From Acidobacteriota bacterium (lineage in GTDB: Bacteria > Acidobacteriota > Vicinamibacteria > Vicinamibacterales > JAFNAJ01): 5,555 bases of DNA. Position 1 is the stretch's first letter. Each line of letters opens with the position of its first letter. Positions 1 through 5,555 of the stretch are shown here, in pieces. Made by a program: the position numbers and the translations under genes. Under the pieces are notes generated by a model, which did not search any database, was not told where the DNA came from, and saw only the letters and a list, made by a program, of their open reading frames with translations. Where the stretch lies: the NCBI GenBank assembly GCA_017860085.1, contig JAFNAJ010000198.1, positions 1 through 5,555 of the forward strand, written 5' to 3'.

Positions 1-116
1 CGCCGGTCAGCCGCATCGTGCACTACGGGCTGGTGGCGGGCGACAAGGCCTACGCGTATCGGTTCTACCTCGACGCCACCGGCAAGGTGGCCGACTTCAC
101 GGCCGAGGCGCGCTGA
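1..116 (+). CDS. C-terminal end of an unidentified protein (5' partial)
   Basis: The left edge cuts into a gene that reads in the frame starting at base 3 and ends at TGA 114-116, leaving 37 codons. Nearly every codon ends in G or C (one TAT is the exception), so this is real coding sequence and not chance. The peptide ends YRFYLDATGKVADFTAEAR; alternating aromatic and polar residues followed by a D-x-x-G-K turn suggest the last two beta-strands of a small beta-rich domain. Similar endings occur on secreted beta-lactamase-like serine hydrolases and on DUF3887-type domains, but that resemblance is from memory and the fragment is too short to decide. Its stop is 28 bases before the MFS start, so the two genes could be co-transcribed. 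Confidence is high that it is coding and low for any function. Confidence 0.65.
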   Translation, partial: PVSRIVHYGLVAGDKAYAYRFYLDATGKVADFTAEAR

Positions 117-144
117 CGCGCAGCCAGACCCTGCGAGCGTCCCA

Positions 145-1428
145 ATGCCAAGCGCGACGCCCCCGGGCGCCGAGTCGACCGTCACGGCGCAGGCGTGGCG
201 CCTGCTCGCGTTCCTCACCGCCCTCAGCGTCCTCAACTTCGTCGATCGTCAGCTCATCGCGAGCCTGGCCCCCTTGCTCATCGACGACCTCGGGCTGACC
301 CGCGCCCAGATCGGATTGCTGGCGGGCTTTGCTTTCGTGGTCTTCTACACGCTCTCGGGCCTTTTTCTCGGCATGATCGCCGACCGGTCGCCTCGGCTCC
401 GGCTCATCGCGGTCGGCCTCGCGCTCTGGAGCGCAATGACCGCGGCCTCTGGTGCGGCGCAGCGGTTCGCGCACCTGGCCGCGGCTCGTGTCATGGTGGG
501 CATTGGCGAGGCGACGTTGACGCCAGCGGCCCTGTCGATTCTCGGCGACGTGTTCCCCGTGTCTCGACTCGGGCTGGCCACCGGCATCTACTACGCGGGC
601 ATTCCGATGGGCACGGCGCTGAGCCTGTTCATCGCCGGGTGGATCGCCCCCGCCTACGGATGGCGCGCGTGCTTCTACGCGCTGGGCGTCCTCGGGTTGC
701 TGATGGTTGGCGCCCTGCTCGTGATGCCCGAGCCGCCCCGCCGTGTGTCGCACGTCTCGACCGGGGCGCCAGGCGCACGCGCGATCGTGGCGACCCTGCG
801 GCGGGCCTTGAGGCGAGAACCGGCGCTCCTGCTCGTGCTGCTCGGGGGAACGGCGCTGACCTTCTGGGCCGGCGCGAACCTGCTGACCATCACCTGGCTC
901 GTGCAGGAGCGGGGATTCGACTTCCGTCGCGCCGCGTTCGCGTCGGGCTTCATTGCGGCGGCTGCGGGTTTCCTCGGCAACCTCTTCGGCGGCTGGTTCG
1001 GCGATTGGTGCGACGAGCGTTGGCGCGGCGGACGCGTCTGGAGCATGGCGATCATGAGCCTCGTCCTGGCGCCCTCCGGTGCCGCCTTCTTCCTGATGCC
1101 CACCTCCTCGCCGTTCTTCTACGTGTGCTGGTTCCTCACGAGCGCCTCGACCACCGCGTGGTTCGGACCGCTGTTTGCCACCATCCAGCACTTGGCGCCG
1201 CCCGCCATACGCTCCACCACGGTGGCGTTCGGCCTGCTGGTCCTCAACCTCCTCGGCGTCGGACCCGGACCCTGGATCACGGGCCTCATCGGCGACGTCA
1301 GCAGCCTGACGCGAGGGCTCGTCGTCGCCGCCGGCGTCGAACTGGCGGCCGTCGTCCCGCTCGCGCTCGCGGCGCGCCGACTCGAGCGCGACGAGGCCGA
1401 AGCACGGCGCGTGGAGGCCACGGCCTGA
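145..1428 (+). CDS. Spinster-like major facilitator superfamily transporter
   Basis: A complete 427-residue integral inner-membrane secondary transporter, a normal length for 12-helix MFS proteins. The N-terminal half carries the spinster-family signature: NFVDRQ at residues 31-36 in helix 1, the MFS motif A variant GMIADR at 76-81 in the helix 2-3 loop, and RVMVGIGEAT at 115-124 in helix 4 with Arg115 and Glu122, followed by LGDVFP at 133-138. The second-half counterpart of motif A is GGWFGDWCDER at 282-292. A positively charged central loop (about 196-225) separates the two six-helix halves. The family moves lipids, organic anions or drugs by proton-coupled or gradient-driven transport; the substrate here cannot be read from sequence. 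ATG 145 is the only reasonable start: no start codon lies upstream in frame after the previous stop, and the next Met is residue 77. It lacks a clear Shine-Dalgarno sequence, so coupling to the upstream gene is possible. Residues after about 408 form a charged cytoplasmic tail. Confidence 0.92.
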   Translation: MPSATPPGAESTVTAQAWRLLAFLTALSVLNFVDRQLIASLAPLLIDDLGLTRAQIGLLAGFAFVVFYTLSGLFLGMIADRSPRLRLIAVGLALWSAMTAASGAAQRFAHLAAARVMVGIGEATLTPAALSILGDVFPVSRLGLATGIYYAGIPMGTALSLFIAGWIAPAYGWRACFYALGVLGLLMVGALLVMPEPPRRVSHVSTGAPGARAIVATLRRALRREPALLLVLLGGTALTFWAGANLLTITWLVQERGFDFRRAAFASGFIAAAAGFLGNLFGGWFGDWCDERWRGGRVWSMAIMSLVLAPSGAAFFLMPTSSPFFYVCWFLTSASTTAWFGPLFATIQHLAPPAIRSTTVAFGLLVLNLLGVGPGPWITGLIGDVSSLTRGLVVAAGVELAAVVPLALAARRLERDEAEARRVEATA

Positions 1429-1524
1429 CCACCCGGGACGGCCGGTCGTCGAACCGACCAACCGGTATATGCTGTGCAAGGTTGCCGTCCAAGACCTCGA
1501 TCGTCCTGACAGGAGCACCAGTCG
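1429..1524 (+). promoter_or_regulatory. Intergenic region with possible cyd operon promoter
   Basis: This 96-base gap is the only space in the window large enough for a promoter of the cyd operon. A locally AT-rich stretch TATATGCT at 1466-1473 stands out from the GC-rich surroundings and could act as a -10 element; no good TTGACA-like -35 is found at the expected distance. Just upstream, GGTCG (1444-1448) and CGACC (1455-1459) can form a 5-bp hairpin with a 6-base loop, and CCGGT (1442-1446) could pair alternatively with ACCGG (1461-1465). No U-tract follows, so it is not a convincing terminator for the MFS gene. I see no clear FNR (TTGAT-N4-ATCAA) or Rex-type palindrome. The promoter assignment rests on position and one AT-rich element only. 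Confidence 0.3.
1511..1515 (+). promoter_or_regulatory. Ribosome binding site of cydA
   Basis: AGGAG lies nine bases before ATG 1525, close to ideal spacing, and supports that start for cydA. It overlaps an 11-base inverted repeat TCCTGACAGGA (1504-1514), in which TCCT could pair with AGGA. Confidence 0.8.
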
Positions 1525-2925
1525 ATGGACTCGCTGACGCTGGCCCGCTGGCAGTTTGGCATCACCACCGTCTACCACTTCTTTTTCGTTCCCCTCACAC
1601 TGGGCCTGGTTTGGGTCGTGGCGGGTCTGCACACCGCGTGGGTGGCCACTCGTAAGCCCGTCTACCTCAAGCTCACGAAGTTCTGGGGCAAGCTCTTCCT
1701 CATCAACTTCGCGATGGGGGTGGTGACAGGAATCGTCCAGGAGTTCCAGTTCGGCATGAACTGGTCGGAATACTCGCGTTACGTGGGGGACGTCTTTGGG
1801 GCTCCACTGGCGATCGAGGCGCTCGTCGCCTTCTTCCTCGAGTCGACGTTTCTCGGCATCTGGATCTTCGGGTGGGACCGTCTCTCCAGCAAGGTGCACC
1901 TCGCGTCGATCTGGCTCGTGGCGATCGGTTCCAACCTCTCGGCGCTCTGGATCCTGATCGCCAACTCCTTCATGCAGCAGCCGGTGGGTTACGCCCTGCG
2001 CAACGGGCGAGCCGAGATGACGAGCTTCCTGGAGTTGGTGACCAACCCCCACGTGTTCGTGCAGTTCCCGCACGTCATCACGGGCGCGATGGCGACCGCG
2101 GGATTCTTCATCCTCGGCATCAGCGCGTGGCAGCTGCGGCAGGCGAGAGACGAGGAGAACCGCGCGGCCTTCACCCTCTCGTTCGGGATTGGGGCGACCT
2201 ACGGTCTCATCGCGACCGTGGCCGTGATGGTCGTGGGCCACAGCCAAGCGCAGTACATGATGAGGATCCAGCCCATGAAGATGGCGGCGGCCGAGGCGCT
2301 CTGGGACACCGAGAACCCGGCGCCCATGTCGCTCTTCACCTGGGGCGACGAGCGTGAGCGACGCGACAAGTTCGCCATCAAGGTGCCCGGCCTCCTCAGC
2401 TTCCTGGCCTACAACCGGTTCGAGGGTGAGGTCCGGGGCATCAAGGACCTTCAGAAGTCCTACGAACAGCAGTACGGGCCGGGCGACTACGTGCCGCCCG
2501 TCAAGTGGACCTACTGGACGTTCCGCATGATGATTGGCGCGGGTATCGTCATGCTCTTCCTGGGAGCATGGGCGGCGCTGGCCGCTTTTCGGCGTCGTGC
2601 CACCCAGAGCCCGAGGCTGCTCGCCGTGCTCGTCCCCGCCATCGCGCTGCCCTACATCGCGAACAGCGCAGGCTGGATCTTCACGGAGATGGGGCGGCAG
2701 CCCTGGATCGTCTTCGGCCTCCAGAAGACGGCTGACGCGGTCTCGCCCACCGTCACGGGCGGCGAAGTCCTGTTTTCGCTCGTGGTCTTCACGCTGCTGT
2801 ACGGTGCGCTGATGGCCGTCGACATCTACCTGTTGCGGAAATACGCGAAGGCCGGTGTCACCGACATCAACTTGCACGGTGCGCTCGGCGCGGCGCCGGC
2901 CAGCGCGTTGGAGGGTGCGCGATGA
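1525..2925 (+). CDS. cydA: Cytochrome bd quinol oxidase subunit I
   Basis: CydA is the haem-bearing subunit of cytochrome bd, which oxidises quinol and reduces O2 to water in the cytoplasmic membrane. Hydrophobic segments fit the family's nine helices (about 12-34, 54-72, 93-116, 126-147, 180-202, 217-239, 330-355, 365-386, 412-437). Key residues can be placed against E. coli: His18 (E. coli His19) for a high-spin haem, Glu98 and Glu106 (E. coli Glu99/Glu107) in IEALVAFFLES, His183 in FPHVITGAM and Met336 in FRMM as the b558 ligands (E. coli His186/Met393), with Arg334 matching Arg391. The quinol-site Lys252 and Glu257 are present in QPMKMAAAE, and GRQPW is at 390-394. At 466 residues, against about 522 in E. 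coli, it has the short Q-loop form. His239 stands in the GH-x-QAQ motif where many homologues have Gly-Asp. The start is set by AGGAG nine bases upstream; the stop overlaps the cydB start. It cannot be separated by sequence alone from the cyanide-insensitive CioA type. Confidence 0.97.
   Translation: MDSLTLARWQFGITTVYHFFFVPLTLGLVWVVAGLHTAWVATRKPVYLKLTKFWGKLFLINFAMGVVTGIVQEFQFGMNWSEYSRYVGDVFGAPLAIEALVAFFLESTFLGIWIFGWDRLSSKVHLASIWLVAIGSNLSALWILIANSFMQQPVGYALRNGRAEMTSFLELVTNPHVFVQFPHVITGAMATAGFFILGISAWQLRQARDEENRAAFTLSFGIGATYGLIATVAVMVVGHSQAQYMMRIQPMKMAAAEALWDTENPAPMSLFTWGDERERRDKFAIKVPGLLSFLAYNRFEGEVRGIKDLQKSYEQQYGPGDYVPPVKWTYWTFRMMIGAGIVMLFLGAWAALAAFRRRATQSPRLLAVLVPAIALPYIANSAGWIFTEMGRQPWIVFGLQKTADAVSPTVTGGEVLFSLVVFTLLYGALMAVDIYLLRKYAKAGVTDINLHGALGAAPASALEGAR
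2910..2916 (+). promoter_or_regulatory. Ribosome binding site of cydB, inside the cydA 3' end
   Basis: GGAGGGT within the last codons of cydA sits five bases before ATG 2922. Together with the ATGA stop/start overlap it indicates translational coupling of the two oxidase subunits. Confidence 0.75.
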
Positions 2926-3941
2926 CCTTCGACCTCAACACGCTCTGGTTCGTGCTCATCGCCATCCTGTTCACCGGCTTCTTCGTGCTGGAGGGCTTTG
3001 ACTTCGGCGTCGGCATGCTGCTGCCGTTCCTCGGCAAGACCGACGAGGAGCGTCGGCGGATCATCAACACGATCGGTCCCTTCTGGGACGGCAACGAGGT
3101 ATGGGTCCTGACGGCCGGCGGGGCGATGTTCGCGGCATTCCCGCACTGGTACGCAACGCTCTTCAGCGGCTTCTACCTGGCCCTGCTGCTGATGCTCGTC
3201 GCCATGATCGTCCGCGGCGCCGCGTTCGAGTTCCGCAGCAAGGACCGCGATCCCCAGTGGCGCGCCACCTGGGACTGGATGATCTTCTTTGGCAGCGCGG
3301 TGCCCGCCTTGCTGTGGGGCGTCGCCATCGGCAACCTGCTGAAGGGCGTGCCCATCGATGCCAACAAGCACTTCGTCGGCGGCTTCTTCGACCTGCTCAG
3401 CCCGTACACGCTGATCGCCGGCGTCACGCTGCTGTTGGTCTTTCTCACGCACGGCGCCATTTTTCTCCACCTCAAGAGCACCCGGACCATCCGCCATCGA
3501 GCTGCCGTGGTCGTCAAGGCGGTGGGCCCGGTGGCAACCGTGGCGATTGCGACGTTCGTGGTCGGGACGTACGCGTGGACGGACTCGTTTGCGCGGCTTG
3601 GCGTGAACCCCGGCCTGGTACCGGTGCTGGCCGTCGCCGCGATGCTCGGCGCCGGGGCCTTCGTGCACCGGAACGCCATGGGCTGGGCGTTTGCCATGAC
3701 GTGCGTGGCCATGGCCCTGTCGGTCGCCACGGTTTTCATGTCGCTCTATCCCCGCGTGATGGTGTCGAGCCTCAATCCCGACTGGAGCCTGACGATCTAC
3801 AACGCCTCTTCCACCCCGTACACGCTCACCGTGATGAGCGTCGTTGCGCTCATCTTCGTGCCGATCGTGCTCGCCTACCAAGGCTGGACCTACTGGGTGT
3901 TCCGGCACCGCGTCGGGCCCGATACGACGCTCGAGTACTGA
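2922..3941 (+). CDS. cydB: Cytochrome bd quinol oxidase subunit II
   Basis: CydB is the second large subunit of cytochrome bd and pairs with CydA in the inner membrane as a structural partner that also shapes the proton path. The 339-residue length is slightly under E. coli's 379 and normal for the short-loop type. Signature motifs appear in order: LEGFDFGVG at 23-31 with Asp27; GPFWDGNEVW at 52-61 with Trp55 and Asp56 (E. coli Trp57/Asp58, the latter implicated in proton delivery); FSGFYLAL at 81-88; and Arg98 in IVRG (E. coli Arg100). The late region has YPRVMVSSLNP (276-286) and the NASS turn (294-297), both typical of CydB. Eight or so hydrophobic helices are visible. The ATG overlaps the cydA stop by four bases, ensuring roughly equal synthesis. 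No small CydX-like single-helix ORF follows: only 7 bases separate its stop from the proposed cydD start. Confidence 0.97.
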   Translation: MTFDLNTLWFVLIAILFTGFFVLEGFDFGVGMLLPFLGKTDEERRRIINTIGPFWDGNEVWVLTAGGAMFAAFPHWYATLFSGFYLALLLMLVAMIVRGAAFEFRSKDRDPQWRATWDWMIFFGSAVPALLWGVAIGNLLKGVPIDANKHFVGGFFDLLSPYTLIAGVTLLLVFLTHGAIFLHLKSTRTIRHRAAVVVKAVGPVATVAIATFVVGTYAWTDSFARLGVNPGLVPVLAVAAMLGAGAFVHRNAMGWAFAMTCVAMALSVATVFMSLYPRVMVSSLNPDWSLTIYNASSTPYTLTVMSVVALIFVPIVLAYQGWTYWVFRHRVGPDTTLEY

Positions 3942-3948
3942 GCCGGAC

Positions 3949-5555
3949 TTGAGGAAGGGTTCCGACGCACGGCTGGTTCCACGTCGAGGCCCCGCCCGCC
4001 GCGCGCTCGCCGCCGCCATCGGCCTCGGCGTGCTCGCGGGCGGCACGGTCATCGTGCAGGCCTGGCTCCTCAGCCACGCCATCTGGCTGACGTTCCTCGG
4101 TGGCGGCACCCTCGAACAGATCACGCCCTGGTTGCTCGCGTGGGCGGCCACCGCGGCCGCGCGCGCGGTGCTCTCGTGGGAGAGCGACATCTGCGCGGCA
4201 CGGGGGGCGGCCGAGATGCGCGTCGATCTGAGGACGCGACTCTCTCAGCGACTCCTCGACGGGGGGCCGTCGCGCGCGTCGGAGGAACGCACGGGAGAGC
4301 TGGCCAACACGTTGGTCGGCGGCATCGAGGCAACCGACGGCTACATCCGCTCGTACCTTCCACAGGTGGTCCTGTCGGTTGCCACACCGCTCCTCATCGC
4401 GGCCGTGGTCGCCGCGGTCGATCCGCTGTCGGCCCTCGTGCTGGTGCTGACATATCCGCTGATCCCGCTGTTCATGTATCTGATTGGTGGCGTCGCGCGT
4501 GAGCGCACGCGACGGCAGTGGGTGACGCTGTCGCGGATGAGCGCGCGCTTCCTCGATGCCATCCAGGGACTCGCCACGCTCAAGGCCTTTGGGCGAAGCG
4601 TCGACGAGGCCGCGGTCATCGCGAGTGCGATGGGCCGATATCGCGCCGTGACGATGGGCGTTCTCAAGGTCGCGTTCATCTCGGCGCTCGTGCTCGAGTT
4701 GCTCTCCACGCTCGGCACCGCGATCGTGGCGGTCGAGGTTGGCCTGCGGCTCCTCTATGCACGCGTGGCCTTCGACGCGGCACTCTTCGTGCTCGTGCTC
4801 GCGCCGGAGTTCTACCGTCCGCTGCGTTCGCTGGGTGCCGCGTTCCATGCCGGCATGGCAGGGAAGGAGGCGGGCGCGCGGATCGCCGCGCTCCTCGATG
4901 AGACATCGGAACTTCCCACAGCACCCCGTGGTCGCTCCGCGGCCGGCCCCGCAGGCGTGGCGACGGCCCCGCCACCGGCAACGGTCCCATGGAGGCATCC
5001 AGGCGACACGCCTCCCGCCATCGTCTTCGACGACGTCGGTTTCAGCTACGGGTCGGGCCGGCGCCTTGCCCTCGACGGATTCACCCTCAGGGTGGATGCG
5101 GGATCCCTGGTGGCGCTCGTAGGCCCGAGCGGAGCTGGGAAGAGCACCCTGTTCCAGCTCCTGCTCCGGTTCGCCAGGCCACAGCACGGGCGCATCCTGG
5201 TCGATGGTCGAGCTCTCGATGACCTCGACATCGACGAGTGGCGCCGCGTGACCGCGTGGGTACCCCAGCGGCCGCACGTGTTCGACGGCACGCTGCGAGA
5301 CAACCTGCTCGTGGCCAGGCCAGACGCCTCGCGAGCGCAAATCGAGGACGCGCTGCGGCTGGCGCACGCGGACGGGCTGGTGGCACGGCTACCCCGGGGC
5401 CTCGACACGGCGGTGGGGACGCGCGGCGACCGCCTGTCGGGTGGCGAAGCCCAGCGGCTGGCCCTCGCGAGAGCGTTCCTCAAGGACACGCCCGTGGTGC
5501 TGCTCGACGAGCCCACGGCCCAGCTCGACCCAGCCACCGAGGCCCTCGTGCGCGA
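3949..5555 (+). CDS. cydD: Thiol reductant ABC exporter subunit CydD (3' partial)
   Basis: A fused membrane/ATPase ABC half-transporter, open to the window end with 535 complete codons. Partnered with CydC it exports glutathione and cysteine to the periplasm, needed for cytochrome bd assembly in E. coli. Six helices are visible (about residues 20-41, 59-77, 137-158, 163-181, 241-262, 272-290). CydD-typical blocks include TGELANTL (about 115-122), IQGLATLKAFGRS (205-217) and APEFYRPLRSLGAAFHAGMA (285-304). A Pro/Ala-rich linker (about 320-356) precedes the nucleotide-binding domain, with Walker A GPSGAGKST at 392-400, Q-loop Gln440, signature LSGGE at 496-500, and Walker B VVLLDEPT with Asp520 and catalytic Glu521. 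The switch His and the stop lie beyond the edge. TTG 3949 is chosen because it yields a normal CydD N-terminus seven bases after cydB; no ATG or GTG gives a full helix 1, the first GTG (4030) falling inside it. Only a weak GAG precedes the TTG. Family and subunit identity are firm; the exact start is not. Confidence 0.93.
   Translation, partial: MRKGSDARLVPRRGPARRALAAAIGLGVLAGGTVIVQAWLLSHAIWLTFLGGGTLEQITPWLLAWAATAAARAVLSWESDICAARGAAEMRVDLRTRLSQRLLDGGPSRASEERTGELANTLVGGIEATDGYIRSYLPQVVLSVATPLLIAAVVAAVDPLSALVLVLTYPLIPLFMYLIGGVARERTRRQWVTLSRMSARFLDAIQGLATLKAFGRSVDEAAVIASAMGRYRAVTMGVLKVAFISALVLELLSTLGTAIVAVEVGLRLLYARVAFDAALFVLVLAPEFYRPLRSLGAAFHAGMAGKEAGARIAALLDETSELPTAPRGRSAAGPAGVATAPPPATVPWRHPGDTPPAIVFDDVGFSYGSGRRLALDGFTLRVDAGSLVALVGPSGAGKSTLFQLLLRFARPQHGRILVDGRALDDLDIDEWRRVTAWVPQRPHVFDGTLRDNLLVARPDASRAQIEDALRLAHADGLVARLPRGLDTAVGTRGDRLSGGEAQRLALARAFLKDTPVVLLDEPTAQLDPATEALVR

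Noticed and set aside
1429..1465. Possible rho-independent terminator after the MFS gene.
   Set aside because: The only stems are 4-5 bp and are not followed by a run of T residues.
195..1655. A 486-codon plus-strand open frame overlapping the MFS gene and the start of cydA.
   Set aside because: The translation is dominated by Arg, Ala, Pro, Gly and His as expected for a shifted reading of high-GC coding DNA, and it crosses from one real gene through the intergenic gap into another.
97..2877. A 926-codon open frame on the minus strand covering the MFS gene and nearly all of cydA.
   Set aside because: Its product is low-complexity, rich in Arg, Glu, Asp, His and Gly without domains, and it lies opposite two genes with unmistakable family motifs. 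Long antisense frames are expected where plus-strand third positions are nearly all G/C, since that suppresses stop codons in the opposite strand.
3101..3952. A 283-codon plus-strand open frame within cydB.
   Set aside because: It is a frame-shifted shadow of cydB: Arg/His-rich with no hydrophobic segments or motifs.
4909..5015. Possible frameshift or domain boundary in cydD, suggested by a Pro/Ala/Gly-rich low-complexity stretch.
   Set aside because: The frame is continuous and both flanks match CydD. A variable Pro-rich linker between the membrane and ATPase domains is usual for this family.
2826..5367. Long minus-strand open frames (2826-4190 and 3850-5367) opposite cydB and cydD.
   Set aside because: They show the same antisense compositional shadow: highly charged repetitive peptides with no recognisable domain, opposite genes with clear CydB and ABC-transporter motifs.

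Overview
The window is high-GC bacterial DNA with coding regions whose third codon positions are almost all G or C. All supported genes lie on the plus strand and are packed tightly. The style and gene content would fit a soil-type Acidobacteriota (for example Vicinamibacteria) or another high-GC phylum. That placement is an inference from general appearance, because no taxonomic marker gene is present.

Layout, left to right: (1) bases 1-116, the last 37 codons of a gene cut by the window edge, family not firmly identified. (2) 145-1428, a complete major facilitator superfamily transporter of the spinster-like type, 28 bases after the first gene. (3) 1429-1524, the only sizeable intergenic gap, carrying a possible AT-rich -10 element and a good ribosome binding site. 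(4) 1525-2925 cydA and 2922-3941 cydB, the two main subunits of a cytochrome bd quinol oxidase, overlapping by four bases (ATGA). (5) 3949-5555, cydD, one half of the CydDC thiol-exporting ABC transporter, running off the right edge before its stop codon. It begins only 7 bases after cydB and appears to use a TTG start, so a search limited to ATG starts would miss it.

The right-hand three genes form one respiratory operon. CydA and CydB make the membrane oxidase that takes electrons from quinol and reduces oxygen to water with high affinity. CydD, with a CydC partner expected just beyond the window, exports glutathione/cysteine to the periplasm, which is known from E. coli to be needed for assembly of active cytochrome bd. 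The oxidase keeps all the haem-ligand and quinol-site residues I could place, and its short Q-loop explains its length. The MFS gene and the fragment before it are probably a separate transcription unit that happens to lie upstream.

I see no RNA genes, CRISPR, insertion sequences, attachment sites, convincing terminators or notable repeats. I do not find an undescribed system here: it is an ordinary cyd operon with a few details worth checking.
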